The notes beneath the pieces were generated by a model. It did not search any database. It was not told where the DNA came from and was given only the letters and a program-made list of their open reading frames with translations. Of a stretch of 64,000 bases of DNA, positions 21,121-31,536 are shown piece after piece. Positions within the stretch are counted from its first letter, which is position 1. Each line of letters opens with the position of its first letter. A program made the position numbers and the translations under genes. The stretch is from Trichomonas tenax (lineage: Eukaryota > Parabasalia > Trichomonadida > Trichomonadidae): assembly GCA_023091735.1 (NCBI GenBank), contig JALKBU010000104.1, forward strand, positions 20,783-84,782, read 5' to 3'.

Positions 21121-22458
21121 CATTTGGTACAAAGAGCATGGAAATCAAAGAATATAACAATAAAAGTCATCAAAGAAACAGAGGTCGAGGAAGAAAAAGA
21201 AGCAGAACCTGAAGTTAAAGAAAGAAGTGTCGAAATTGATATTAAACCAGAAGAAAATGCAGTTGAAGAGAAGGAATCCAAGAAGGCACTCCAAAAGAAA
21301 ACAACCGAGACCCAGATCACGCAGAAAAATGAAGAAATGCATCAGTTCAATGAAAAATTTAGCATAAATGTTGAAGAAAACAAGACATCTGCTAAATATG
21401 AGGCATATGAAATCGATGTTGTTAAGTCTGGAGTCACTAAAAACGAAACTTCAACCGTGATCGATCCAAAAACAAACGCAGTCATAACAACAAAGATAGA
21501 GGAGACAATAACAGAAACAGTTGTCAGTGAAGAATATCTTGAACGCGTTGTTACCGTTCAACAAGTTGAAATATCTGTTGATCCAAAGACAAAGCAGCCA
21601 ATTGAGTCTAAACCAGTCGAGAAAATCACTGCTGAAGTTAAATTCCAACTTGATCAAGAAGAGACTGAAATTATTATAACAAAAACAGAAACTAAGTCCC
21701 AAATCGCTCCATCTTCTAAGAACGAAGATAACACCACAATCGTTTTCGATTGCTCAGGAATGACAAAAGTTGGAATTGCAGGAAAACAAGAACCCGATGT
21801 TATCATCCCAACTTACGTTGGAAGACCCAAATACAGCAATCGCCCTGGAATGGTTATGCCTGGTGTCAAGAACTTCTATGTTGGCGACGAAGCAACATTG
21901 AAGTCTGGAGTGCTTTGGTTGAAATATCCAATCGAGAATGGTTTCGTTCAGGATTGGGATGATTTGGACAAAATCATTGATTACACCATCAAACAAGAGC
22001 TCAGAATTGACCCAGCAAACCATGCATTCATATTCACAGAACCATTAAATAATTCAATGGTTGATTGTGAGAAAATGATGCAAATGATGTTCGAAAAATA
22101 CAAAGTTCCTGCATATTATGTTGGCATGCAAGGCGTCTTCCAGCTCTATCCGAGTAGACGCACTAATGGCGTTGTTCTTGAAATAGGAGACGGCTGCAGG
22201 TAAGTTGTTCCTGTTTGGGAAGGCCAAGCAATCGGACATGCGTGTGTACGCAATAACTTCGGCGGCAGAGACTTGACAAACTATCTCATTAAACTGTTAA
22301 TGAAGAGAGGTTACACCTTCACAACAACAGCAGAAAAAGAGATTGTTAGACAGATCAAGGAAGAAGTCTGTCAGGTTGCTCTTGACTACGAAAATGTTGT
22401 TGCGGCTAAATGTCACTGCATTCTTCCTGATGAACAAAGAATTGATCGAGAAAGAACT
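21121..22458 (+). pseudogene. Actin-like protein with charged N-terminal extension, broken
   Basis: The frame opens after a TAG at 21118-21120 with no in-frame ATG near its start. The first ~200 codons encode a Glu/Lys-rich region with beta-like repeats (VIDPKTNAVITTKIEET, VSVDPKTKQPIES type motifs). From about 21728 the product is clearly actin-like: IVFDCSGMTKVGIAG (first ATP-binding loop), MPGVKNFYVGDEA, YPIENGFVQDWDDLDKI, FIFTEPLNN and GVVLEIGDG (second phosphate loop). An in-frame TAA at 22201-22203 falls right after that loop. The same frame continues with [26 protein letters not shown] and [20 protein letters not shown] to about 22458, where homology ends. About a third of the actin fold is missing. 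It is a divergent actin-related protein and clearly non-functional as it stands. Confidence 0.8.
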
Positions 22459-22975
22459 TATATATCGCTTATTATTTATTATCTTTTTCTTGCATTTATC
22501 ATTATTTTATTTATGCTTTTGTGGCTTCCAATGAAAGAAAGTACATTCGCACAACTTTACACTGGGAATGGAATATTTTCTAAAATCAACTCGAAGTTGT
22601 ATTATGTTATCATTTGCATTGAGCTCTTTATCATCAGTCAAATGATTGTTTTGCAAAGACTCAACATTATTTCCCACCAAATTATCGAACTCCAATGAAA
22701 ATACTTGTTTTCTTGATGCCATTGGCGATGTTCATAGAAGAGGTTGCAAATGCAATATATATTACGAAAAATGGAACGGTAAAGAAATGGGAACTAATCA
22801 TCACCTTTTTCTCCGAGTTTCCAATGGATTTAGTTGTTGTTGCCATCATATCAATTATGTCATAGAAGCAATACAACGACAATGATGCAGTAGATCTGAA
22901 TCACCTTGATGATATATTGAACAAAAACATTCAAAGCGAAACCTCTGTCTTGCGTGTCAATGAGTCACTCTGTAA
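22459..22975 (+). pseudogene. Fragment of an unrelated multi-pass membrane protein
   Basis: Immediately after the actin homology the same frame becomes strongly hydrophobic ([21 protein letters not shown], then [19 protein letters not shown]). A frameshift occurs near 22680. A second frame then continues with [16 protein letters not shown] and FPMDLVVVAIISIM, stops at TAG 22864-22866, and goes on with an acidic tail (NDNDAVDLNHLDDILNKN). At least four predicted membrane spans are present but no motif names the family. It appears to be joined to the actin fragment by a recombination breakpoint near 22458. Confidence 0.5.
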
Positions 22976-23200
22976 AGTGTCAGATCGTCGGATTTTTAAT
23001 CGTTTTTTGACTATTTTTCAATACCAAAACACCTCAACTCTTTAATTTTCACCTTCTTTATTATCTTTAAAAATCGGACTTTTCTATGAATGAAACTATT
23101 TTTTATTCCTCAAAAATGAATTTCTTCGGATTTGACATATAAATAACCTTATAAAAGTGACCTGCATCAAAATTAATTGATGTGATTGATTAATTTTTTA

Positions 23201-24127
23201 ATGTCTGAAGAAAACAGTGCTGCAAATCAAGTATTGACTGATTCAAACACTCAAAATGAACCAATATCCAATGGTTCTGGAAAATTACAGACCCAAGAAC
23301 ACCAAACAAGCAGTGATGAACTTGAAGAAAAGATAAAGATGTTACAGAGACAGATTGAGATGCTAAAAAGCAATAGCACCATCAAGAAAGAGGCTTCTAA
23401 TGAAGTAAATCCACAAAACAATGAAACAAAGCCTCAGAGCAATGAATCCTTCTCGAGTCCTGAAGAAGTTCCAAATACACAACTTCCTCCTAATCCAGAA
23501 GAGGAATCTCGTATTGGCGAGAATGAAACCAATTCTAATACAACTGAATTGGAGAAGAATGATGAGATTTCCAACGGAAACCAAGAAAATACTGCTGACT
23601 CATTGCCATCAGAAAACCAAACTGAGTGCCAAGCCAATGACCATGTTGAAGAGCATGAACCTCAGACTTCTATTGAAGAAAAGAATGATTCAGTGAATGC
23701 AGTCGAAAACACAAATGAAAATGAACAATTAGAAGTAAAAGATGAAAATAGTGTACAGGAAAAGCCTGATGAACAAGAAATAAAGCCTCTTCCTCAAGCT
23801 AAACATATTGAATCTAAGAATGTTGTTCAAGAATCAAATCTTAATGAACCTAATGATGAACTTCATCAAAAAAAGTCAAATGTTGAAAGCTCAGCTGAGC
23901 CAACAAATGGAATTGAATCTTTAAAAGAAGAGCAATCAATCATTGAAGACAAGCTCCAATTCTCTAATGAAAACAATGTCAGACCACCATCAAGTGAAGA
24001 CTTTGTATCTGTCTCTCAGATGAACATTGTTTTCCATGCAATTCGAGAAGGAACTTCTGTAATGCGTGAAATACTTGAGAATCTGAGGCAAGCAAATCAA
24101 ATTCTCAGACAAAGAATGGGTGCCTAA
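23201..24127 (+). CDS. Acidic Gln/Asn/Glu-rich protein, low complexity
   Basis: 308 codons from ATG 23201; the frame is open five codons upstream to a TTG. The product is almost entirely Glu, Asn, Gln, Ser and Pro, with short helical pieces (ELEEKIKMLQRQIEMLKS at ~residues 37-55). It ends in an amphipathic coiled coil (MREILENLRQANQILRQRM). It has no signal peptide, membrane span or enzyme motif. It is probably a cytosolic, largely disordered protein that oligomerises through its ends. I do not recognise a family. The frame is intact. Confidence 0.6.
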   Translation: MSEENSAANQVLTDSNTQNEPISNGSGKLQTQEHQTSSDELEEKIKMLQRQIEMLKSNSTIKKEASNEVNPQNNETKPQSNESFSSPEEVPNTQLPPNPEEESRIGENETNSNTTELEKNDEISNGNQENTADSLPSENQTECQANDHVEEHEPQTSIEEKNDSVNAVENTNENEQLEVKDENSVQEKPDEQEIKPLPQAKHIESKNVVQESNLNEPNDELHQKKSNVESSAEPTNGIESLKEEQSIIEDKLQFSNENNVRPPSSEDFVSVSQMNIVFHAIREGTSVMREILENLRQANQILRQRMGA

Positions 24128-24210
24128 AATCAAATTAAATCATAATTTTAATTATATAATTTGATAATCATATAAACATAAAATACATAATGTTTGTAAT
24201 ATAAAATCGT

Positions 24211-24792
24211 TTATTCCTTGAGTTCACCACTATCAGAGATGATGATCTTAGCCTTTGGCCTGCCAGAGTCTGTGCCCAAAGCCTCGATCTTCTTGACGAT
24301 GTCCATACCCTCGATTACCTTGCCGAAGACTGTGTGCTTGCCGTTAAGCCATGGGCATGGGACTGTTGTGATGAAGAACTGAGAGCCGTTTGTGTTTGGA
24401 CCAGCGTTAGCCATAGAAAGGAGTCCTGGTGTGTCGTGTGTGATCTTGAAGTTCTCATCAGCGAACCTGTTGCCGTAGATGGACTCACCGCCGTAGCCAT
24501 TGCCTGATGTGATGTCACCGCCCTGAATCATGAAGTTAGGGATAACTCTGTGGAATGGGCAGTTCTTGTAGTGCAGTGGCTTTCCAGCCTTTCCGATTCC
24601 CTGCTCGCCTGTGCAGAGAGCGCGGAAGTTTTCAGCCGTCTTCGGAACGACGTCGCCGAAGAGGCCGAACTTGATTGTGCCGACTTCTTTGCCATCGATG
24701 GAAATCTTGAAGAAGACCTTCGATGTGATCTTCGGATCAGCGGAGGACGCGTGTAATCCGAATAATGGAAGCATTGATGTGAAAAGTGACAT
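24211..24792 (-). CDS. Cyclophilin-type peptidyl-prolyl isomerase
   Basis: 193 codons from ATG 24792. Residues ~24-190 are a canonical cyclophilin: [21 protein letters not shown], the catalytic segment [14 protein letters not shown] with the Arg, Phe and Gln of the active site, GGESIYG, then [15 protein letters not shown] and [14 protein letters not shown] with the cyclosporin-contacting Trp. The enzyme isomerises X-Pro bonds and assists folding. The first ~18 residues ([18 protein letters not shown]) are hydrophobic and could be a signal peptide, making this a secretory-pathway (cyclophilin B-like) form. That is an inference from composition. No lesion. Confidence 0.93.
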   Translation of the reverse strand: MSLFTSMLPLFGLHASSADPKITSKVFFKISIDGKEVGTIKFGLFGDVVPKTAENFRALCTGEQGIGKAGKPLHYKNCPFHRVIPNFMIQGGDITSGNGYGGESIYGNRFADENFKITHDTPGLLSMANAGPNTNGSQFFITTVPCPWLNGKHTVFGKVIEGMDIVKKIEALGTDSGRPKAKIIISDSGELKE

Positions 24793-25129
24793 TTATTTAA
24801 CCAAACAATTTTTTTGTGAAATTTTGGTGTTTTTCGAATTTTCAGAGTGTCTATTTTCTAGTTTTAACATTAAATTGCATTTCACATTTTTAATCTAATG
24901 TAAGGTCTAAATCTATCTTAAAAATTTGATAGAGTATTATCAAAATTTAATTCAGGGTGTGCATCTTTGTCAACAAAAAGTCGAAAAATAGCCAACATCA
25001 ACACAAAAGGGCCATAATTCATTTTTGCAATCGAAAACATAATATTCGGGCTTAGTATATACCAAAAATAAAACGAATTGAATAATAGCAAAAAAATAAT
25101 TTATCGGTTTTTGTAAAAATATTAAAAAA
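24793..25129. promoter_or_regulatory. Divergent intergenic region, cyclophilin / RRM gene
   Basis: 337 bp between two genes transcribed away from each other, so it must hold both promoters. On the cyclophilin side a TCACA initiator-like word lies roughly 20 nt before the ATG. I found no clear initiator on the other side. Confidence 0.4.
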
Positions 25130-25648
25130 ATGCAGCCAACGAGGGTTTTCGTGAGGGGACTGCCTCTCAGTGTCAGCAATGAAAACCTCCGTGAATCCTT
25201 TGAGTGTTACGGCGAAATCAAACTCATACACATTCCACCAGCTCAACCAAATGATAAAGAACTAACAGCTTTTGTTGTTTTTTCTGAACATGAATCAGCA
25301 CGTATGGCAATAATCGACCTCAACTACGCGACAATTGGATCTAATCAAATCAAGCTTACTTATGGCGATGAAAAAACACTCAATTTCATACAGAGCGGCG
25401 AGAACAAGTTAATTGTAGAAGGCTTCGATCCATCTGTCCTTGAGCTTGATATATATCGCACTTTCTCGCAATACGGAGAAGTTATTTACTGCGCGATGGC
25501 TACAGCGATAACTGGCAAAGCAACAGGTATTTTCTTTATTACATATAGAAATAAGTCGGAGGCTGATGCTGCCATAGATCAACTAGACGGCCAAAACTTA
25601 AATGGTAAGGAAATTCATGTTCGTTATGCTCCAGATGGACTCAAATGA
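25130..25648 (+). CDS. Two-RRM RNA-binding protein
   Basis: 172 codons consisting of little else than two RNA-recognition motifs. RRM1 (~residues 4-76) has the RNP2-like RVFVRGLP and RNP1-like LTAFVVF. RRM2 (~88-168) has LIVEGFDP and TGIFFITY. The spacing and paired arrangement resemble the RRM pairs of poly(A)-binding and ELAV/Hu-type proteins, but the protein stops right after RRM2. It would bind single-stranded RNA, perhaps mRNA, in the nucleus or cytoplasm. RNP1 lacks the usual GFGFV aromatic pair (GIFFITY, TAFVVF), so affinity may be modest. Intact, with ATG after an A-rich leader. Confidence 0.85.
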   Translation: MQPTRVFVRGLPLSVSNENLRESFECYGEIKLIHIPPAQPNDKELTAFVVFSEHESARMAIIDLNYATIGSNQIKLTYGDEKTLNFIQSGENKLIVEGFDPSVLELDIYRTFSQYGEVIYCAMATAITGKATGIFFITYRNKSEADAAIDQLDGQNLNGKEIHVRYAPDGLK

Positions 25649-26379
25649 GGCCATATATTGAATAAATATAATATTAGTTAATCCACGGCACAAAAGAAAT
25701 CGTCTTGTGAATACTCGTTTTTGTTTATTTTTTTATCAAATTTTTATCTAACTAAAAGGAACTCATGAATGATCTCAATGAAGTTTTCAAAATCCGTTGC
25801 CGAGTAGTTTTTAGACTAATCATAAAATAAGCTGAATTTGGAAAAACCATATTCGTCATTATCTGCTTTGTCATCTTAGTTTTAGACACAGCGCAATCAT
25901 TTCTATTGAATTCTGGTTTCAGGGATAAAGTTAATTGCAATCTGATTCTATCGAAAAAATTAAGATTAGAATATGGTTATAATCTAGTTGCTTTAATACT
26001 AAACTTCAATAGTATATTTGATCATTAGTCACAAAATGATTGAAATCAATTATATTTTTTCATGAAATTATTAAGTTTAACAAAGAACCGCTAACTTCTT
26101 TGAATATTCACAGCTTTCGATTTATCATATAATACCATAAATTAATGACTATAAAATCACAAAAAAATAATTTCAACAAAATTATTAACAATAAGACAAG
26201 TTTTTCAATCACAATATTAAACGCAGGTAACTCCATTTTTCATTATACACAATAAGTGATATTCCTCTTTTCTTATTAAATTTTTTCAAAGATAAATTAA
26301 ACAAAGCATTGAAAGAAAAGGGCAAACATCATTTAATTAACACAATCCGAGCAACATGAATAGATTTAACATAAAACTA
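25649..26379. other. Intergenic, nothing recognised
   Basis: 730 bp of AT-rich sequence between convergent genes. The only ORF, about 60 codons, lacks an ATG and shows no coding character. Confidence 0.4.
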
Positions 26380-27471
26380 TTATTCCAAATCGTTAATATC
26401 ACATGCATATGAAGTAACAAGGAACTTATTCTTCGAAGTCTCGACTATCTTAGTTCCTAATGCATTATCTGACTCCAGAACAAAGTTGTTTGGAGGGAAG
26501 AAAATCGCATCTTTTGGAGAAACATTTTCAAAATGGGCCCAACCAAGTGCTTCTTCGATCAAATGAACTATGTCATCGCACTCTCCAAGGAACTGAGCAT
26601 TAAAGTTAGTTGTCACTGGAGCACGATTAATTAATATCGAAGGAACATCTGACATCAAGTCCGGGAGCTCTGATATTGGTGCAACCCTTAAAGAAGTTCC
26701 TATTACTATCAACAGATCGGCCACTTGGGCATCAGAACAAACTTGCTTTTCATCAAGATTTGTTGGCTGCCCGAAGAAAACGATTCCTGGCTTTATCTGT
26801 CCGCCACAAACTTGACAGACCGGAACGGTCCGCTGCTCAACGTTTGGACGCAAATCTTCTATAGAATGGAGGTGTCCGCATTGCATGCAGCGACAATCCC
26901 TCCACGAGCCGTGGACGCAGACCAATTTCTCGTCGGGAAGACCCTTTTCGAGTGTATCCACGTTCTGTGAATAAACTCGCAAAAGTTTACCTTTCTGTTC
27001 GAGCATCTCTATGAAATAATGGGAACCGGAGTGCTCCGGGTTCACCGCTGGAAATATTGTGTGCGCATATATCCAGAAAACTGAAGGATCCTGCTGAAAG
27101 TACTTCAAATCGAAGACGTTGCATGGATCATCGAAGACCCCGTCCTTTGCAATGGAGTCGTAGAGGCCTCCGGGCGACCTAAAGTCTGGTCCCACGGATC
27201 CTCCCGCCCCTAATAAAATAACTATCTTATTCGCTTTGTCGATTAAATCGATAATGCGGTCAATGTCTGTGTAATAGTCGCGGGGCTTTTTTCGTCGGAT
27301 CCGATCAGCCGTAGAAGCGAGTCTATAAAGCAATCTCCAGATATCTTCCTCGGGAGCCTGGAACTGGGCCTTCACTTCGTCGACGTCGCTGTTGAGGAGA
27401 CTGGCGAGCATTTCCCACGGACATTTGCCTTCTTCCAACGCATTGATGACAGCAAAGCTTTGGGAGAGCAT
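26380..27471 (-). CDS. Sir2-family NAD+-dependent protein deacylase (sirtuin)
   Basis: 363 codons from ATG 27471; a GTG three codons upstream is also open. Residues 1-75 are a helical N-terminal extension. The NAD-binding loop (residues ~82-98) reads GAGGSVGPDFRSPGGLY. YSQNVDTLEKG holds the substrate/NAD Gln-Asn-x-Asp. CVHGSW contains the catalytic His. Two CxxC pairs (CMQC following CR, and CQVC) form the zinc module. KPGIVFFGQP and VIGTSLRVAPI complete the Rossmann fold. It would remove acetyl or acyl groups from lysines with NAD+. The loop is three residues shorter than the usual GAGxSxxxGIPDFRS pattern. The downstream motif set is complete, so I still expect an active fold. Intact frame. 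Confidence 0.9.
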   Translation of the reverse strand: MLSQSFAVINALEEGKCPWEMLASLLNSDVDEVKAQFQAPEEDIWRLLYRLASTADRIRRKKPRDYYTDIDRIIDLIDKANKIVILLGAGGSVGPDFRSPGGLYDSIAKDGVFDDPCNVFDLKYFQQDPSVFWIYAHTIFPAVNPEHSGSHYFIEMLEQKGKLLRVYSQNVDTLEKGLPDEKLVCVHGSWRDCRCMQCGHLHSIEDLRPNVEQRTVPVCQVCGGQIKPGIVFFGQPTNLDEKQVCSDAQVADLLIVIGTSLRVAPISELPDLMSDVPSILINRAPVTTNFNAQFLGECDDIVHLIEEALGWAHFENVSPKDAIFFPPNNFVLESDNALGTKIVETSKNKFLVTSYACDINDLE

Positions 27472-28279
27472 TTGTACCACCGAAATCGATTATTTTGCCC
27501 TCAATTCTGGAGGTTTTTGAAAAAGCGATCAAAGTCACTTTCTTTGTTTTTGTTAATATTTGGAGTTTTTAGGCCTCAAAAAGCTTAAATTTATGTTCAA
27601 AACAGAAAACAATTCTCGAGCCCTGTTTACAAGACCGCTGTCAGAAAAGTGGATCTGGTCTCAATTTTTTTCCAACTTGGCGGAATTTCATCAACATTTT
27701 TCTTCCATTTCATTAAATTCATGTAATCATATTAAACATCAATAGTATTCCTTATTTTCATCTACCACATCAATTAATCAAGTGTTTAGGAATAAATTTG
27801 AATTCAATTTTTCTTCAAAAATGCTAAATATTTCTCTATATAATCAATAGCATAGCATACAAATAGTTTGCATGTGCACATTTTCATTGATAAATAGATA
27901 TAAATATGAATAAATTAGTGACTGAAATCAGGGATGTAAAAATGAGGTTATTCTGTTATATCTATCAATAGTATGGATTCCAATATAGGTGTTATGGGTA
28001 ACAACTGATATAGTCTTCAATCTCAACATGATGCATAGCCATTCCTTCAGACTATTTAGTCCAAAATTAAACGATTTTCATCAAGAGAAAGAGAACAATT
28101 GTTCATGTAGAAAAAGAGGGATTTAAACCTTGCAATCAAAGATATAGGCATTACAAATCAAAAGATTTCTAGTAATATGATAATTTAGAAAATGTACTGT
28201 GACATGATTTGAGTTGTCTTTAGAAAGATTAAATGACGTTTAAAAGTGACAATTTTTATATTGGTCGAATAAGATTGAA
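27472..28279. other. Intergenic, nothing recognised
   Basis: About 800 bp upstream of the sirtuin gene and of the HAD pseudogene. AT-rich, no ORF, RNA gene or clear repeat. Confidence 0.4.
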
Positions 28280-28971
28280 ATGAAATCACAACATTATTCT
28301 TCGACGCTGACGATACGTTGTTGGATTTCCAGAACTGTGAGAGAACGGCTATCGAACAGACAATGAAAAATTATGGAATCCCGTTTTCGCAAGAGATTCT
28401 CGCTCAATATCACGAAATTAACCATGGCCTTTGGAGAGAGTTCGAAAAAGGCAATATTACGAAAAATACAATATTGAAAAACAGGTTTAGAAAGCTTTTC
28501 GAAAGTTAAATCTCATTGTTCCTCTTACATTCGAAAAAGACTATCAAGAAGCTCTCTGAGAACGGAGTTTGTATTTCTGGTGCTGTTGAACTCGTTAAAG
28601 AGCTATCTCAAAAATATCCAATTTATATCTGCACAAATAGTGTCGCTGATACTCAAACAAGGAGATTAGCTGTATCTGGATTGTTGCCGTACGTGAAAGA
28701 AGTCTTCATTTCTGAAACAATCGGATTTAATAAATCAGATCCAAGATATTTCGACAAAGCGATGGAAATGGTCGAACAAAAGGATAAAACTAAGATTTTG
28801 ATGATTGGTGACTCTCTTTCTTCTGATATAATGGGAGCAAATAAGTCAGGATTCGCTGCTTGTTGGTACTGCCGAGATCCAAAGAGATCTGCTTTAGAGG
28901 GTTCTCCAGCAAAGCCCGATTACATCGTTTATGACTTCGATGAACTTAGAAAATTACTCGAAGAAAATTAA
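28280..28971 (+). pseudogene. HAD-superfamily phosphatase (YjjG-like), two lesions
   Basis: The ATG at 28280 leads after two codons out of frame. Homology starts one base out of phase with ITTLFFDADDTLLDF, so a single missing A near 28283-28285 explains the break. The product has the HAD nucleophile motif DADDT, a YjjG-type cap helix (YGIPFSQEILAQYHEINH), motif II CTNSVAD, the motif III Lys in FNKSDP and the acidic motif IV IGDSLSSDI. An in-frame TAA lies at 28507-28509 inside the cap, after which the same frame continues to 28971. Relatives dephosphorylate nucleoside monophosphates or small phosphoesters. All catalytic residues persist, so inactivation is recent or the two changes are sequence errors. 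Confidence 0.8.
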
Positions 28972-29348
28972 TAAACTATTCTATCTTTCATATACTGAGT
29001 AATTTTATTGCTACGTCTATGTCTATCGAATTCTGTAATAACGTTTTAATATAAAGTAATATGAAAATATATCAAAAATAATTTCGCCATCATCTTATTT
29101 TCTGTTTGAAAACATATATATGTCTGATAGTTCTATCTATTTTCAAAGGTTCTAAAACAGAATAGATTTAAAGTAATTTGCTCTTGAAGAAAAATTATGA
29201 TTGATATCATTATAACATTCAAAATTAATTTTTAACCTCGTTTAGTTAATTTGATTTGATGGATGTTTTATTTTTAGGTGAGATATCTCAAAAATTGTGA
29301 AATAGTTGGGATAAATTTTTTTCCCGTGATGCGTTAATTAACAATTTA
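28972..29348. other. Intergenic, nothing recognised
   Basis: AT-rich spacer before the small coiled-coil gene; no feature seen. Confidence 0.4.
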
Positions 29349-29759
29349 ATGAGTATTCACGAAGAGTGGTCGCAGGCGTCAAGTAGTGGTACATTTGTGG
29401 ACAGCAACTCAACCGCGAGTGGTGACATCGATCTTACAAACAAAATGACAAGGAAATGCAACTTTTCACCAAGAGTCAGAGCACCGAAAAAGTTTGAGAT
29501 AGAACCAATGGAGAACTACAAGGTGTATCCATTTGAGAGCCTCTTTGTCGAAGATCACAATGTTACACAGACAGCGAATAACGTTTACCATCATATAAAC
29601 GATTTATTCACAGAACAACGTCATATCCTAGACAATGAGATCGATTTACTCGATAAGTCTTCACAGAAAGCTGAAGATTCACTTGAAAGAATAGAAAATA
29701 ATCTCAACAGACTGACAGAGATTCTGAAGAAGAAAAAGGGTCAAAAAGGATCCAAATAA
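29349..29759 (+). CDS. Small coiled-coil protein, unknown function
   Basis: 136 codons from ATG 29349. The N-terminal half is Ser/Thr-rich (SQASSSGTFVDSNSTASG), then a basic Pro-containing stretch (CNFSPRVRAPKKFE). The C-terminal ~65 residues form a continuous coiled coil (IDLLDKSSQKAEDSLERIE, NRLTEILKKKKG) ending in a Lys-rich tail. No membrane segment. Size and architecture would fit a BLOC/biogenesis- or kinetochore-type small helical subunit, but nothing identifies it. The frame is intact. Confidence 0.6.
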   Translation: MSIHEEWSQASSSGTFVDSNSTASGDIDLTNKMTRKCNFSPRVRAPKKFEIEPMENYKVYPFESLFVEDHNVTQTANNVYHHINDLFTEQRHILDNEIDLLDKSSQKAEDSLERIENNLNRLTEILKKKKGQKGSK

Positions 29760-30246
29760 CACAACCACAATACATATCTATTCTGATTGCTAATAAAAAT
29801 ACTTTGAATTAAAAATTCAGCAATATAAATACATATTTAAGCAATCTCAATATCTATAATCAAATTAAATTACACAATATAGGCTATGTGCATTCTTATT
29901 ATGGCTCATTTAAATTAGGAATTGAAAAATATTTAATTATCGTGTATAACATGTGATACACATTCAAATTTAGATATACTCCTGATGGCAAGTTTATATA
30001 TAGAAGAAAATGAACTAATTTAGTTTATTGATGAACTTCGAGCATATTAATCAAAATTGGAACATGTGCTTTAGTTGTTGATTACATATCATGGATGTCA
30101 ATTTAAATTTCAAGTGACAATGTATAGAATCAGAACATATTTTTGATTCTTAAAATTATTCATTTTTAACTCAAAGCTTATTAACAAAAAGTGAGTTTTG
30201 GAGGGAATAATGATTACAAATTAAGTATATTTAAACAGGACGATAA
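29760..30246. other. Intergenic, nothing recognised
   Basis: About 490 bp, AT-rich, no feature seen. Confidence 0.4.
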
Positions 30247-31536
30247 ATGATTTCCTTTTTTTTCATGACTGAGGAAGAGGATCAATATGAACAAATCCTC
30301 AACATGTATACAACGAAAATGAAAGAAGATGATCCAATGAAACAGCAATCCGAGTCCATTGTTGCTTTAGCTGATTATATCGAATATATCGACGAATCTT
30401 TGGAAAATGAGAAGAAAAAATCCGCTGCATGGAGACCAGTGGAGCCTTCGGACTATGCTGATAGAGCCTACATGTATCTTTTCATTCTAGGATACTTCTG
30501 TCAAGAAGCGGATCAAAAATTATTGAAACAATACATCGAATACTCAGAAGAGACACAGAAAATCGCTCGATTACTCATAAATAGACTGAATAACTCAAAT
30601 AAAATCGATATTAACACAGAAAAGTTCATTATCGATATGAAAACTCGCATTTCTAAAAACAAAACTCTCAAACAGCTCGAATTTTACAGAACAGCACTCA
30701 AAAATAAGATCGACACAGCAATCATATCATGTCAATTACCTTTATTAATTGATGAAGTCAAATCAAATCTCACTGCTGCCTTTTACAAATACGATGATCA
30801 GAACAAATACGTGAACTATCCAGCATTGGACAACTCTCTGAGCATTTACTTGCATCATTCAAAGTTTACAAATATGTTATATCCAATCTTTAGAGTTATT
30901 GCTGATGGAAAAGTTAAACCAGCATTGATCGCTCTCACCGAACTCACCGAACTGATTTTGGTCGATATTATGGCTGTTGAGAACGTTGCAAGGTTCGTTT
31001 TATATATTACACTTGTTAGAGTCATTTTTGAGGAAAGTTATACGATATATCCTGAACTCAACAGGTTCTCGAAGGCTAATAGCGTGTTTTTAGAACGCTG
31101 TCACCAATTTTCGGAACAAACAATCGGAGATATAATGAATATGCTTCCAGAATCGATCACAAAGAACTACACTAAAGGAATGCTCGTCAAAACGATGTTC
31201 AAACGCAAGGCAATGCATTTAATGCAAGATATGGAGTTTATGTTCAGCCCAATTGATCTTATTCTGCACATCTACAGAGCATGCAATCACTTGAAGTCAT
31301 ATTTCTCCATGTCAACTGCTTATCTTTCAGAAAAGCATTTGAATGTCTTATTATTAGTTTTAATTTCTGTTGCTCCTCCAAGCAATGCTGTTTCTATTGC
31401 AAGATTCATTCATCATTGGCAGGACTTCTCAACGAAGATAGAAACGAAGCCTTTCGTTGCAAACTTCGTTGGCGCTGTTGAAATCCTTTATAACTTCACA
31501 GAATCAATGGAAGAGGACCAAAATGAGAAACAGTAA
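30247..31536 (+). CDS. VPS9-like Rab5-family guanine exchange factor
   Basis: 429 codons from ATG 30247; a second ATG at 30265 begins the acidic MTEEEDQYEQ. The protein is all-helical. The C-terminal third resembles a VPS9 domain: SPIDLILHIYRACNHLKSYFS (~residue 334) corresponds to the segment before the catalytic helix, and EKHLNVLLLVLISVAPPSNAVSIARFIHHWQ to the segment holding the conserved Asp/Asn-Pro and Tyr/Phe contacts. VPS9 proteins exchange GDP for GTP on Rab5-type GTPases at early endosomes. The family match is by pattern of hydrophobics and is distant, so a related helical exchange factor is possible. Intact frame. Confidence 0.6.
   Translation: MISFFFMTEEEDQYEQILNMYTTKMKEDDPMKQQSESIVALADYIEYIDESLENEKKKSAAWRPVEPSDYADRAYMYLFILGYFCQEADQKLLKQYIEYSEETQKIARLLINRLNNSNKIDINTEKFIIDMKTRISKNKTLKQLEFYRTALKNKIDTAIISCQLPLLIDEVKSNLTAAFYKYDDQNKYVNYPALDNSLSIYLHHSKFTNMLYPIFRVIADGKVKPALIALTELTELILVDIMAVENVARFVLYITLVRVIFEESYTIYPELNRFSKANSVFLERCHQFSEQTIGDIMNMLPESITKNYTKGMLVKTMFKRKAMHLMQDMEFMFSPIDLILHIYRACNHLKSYFSMSTAYLSEKHLNVLLLVLISVAPPSNAVSIARFIHHWQDFSTKIETKPFVANFVGAVEILYNFTESMEEDQNEKQ

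Noticed and set aside
25752..25940. 62-codon minus-strand ORF between the RRM and sirtuin genes
   Set aside because: No ATG, no domain, and composition like neighbouring non-coding sequence.
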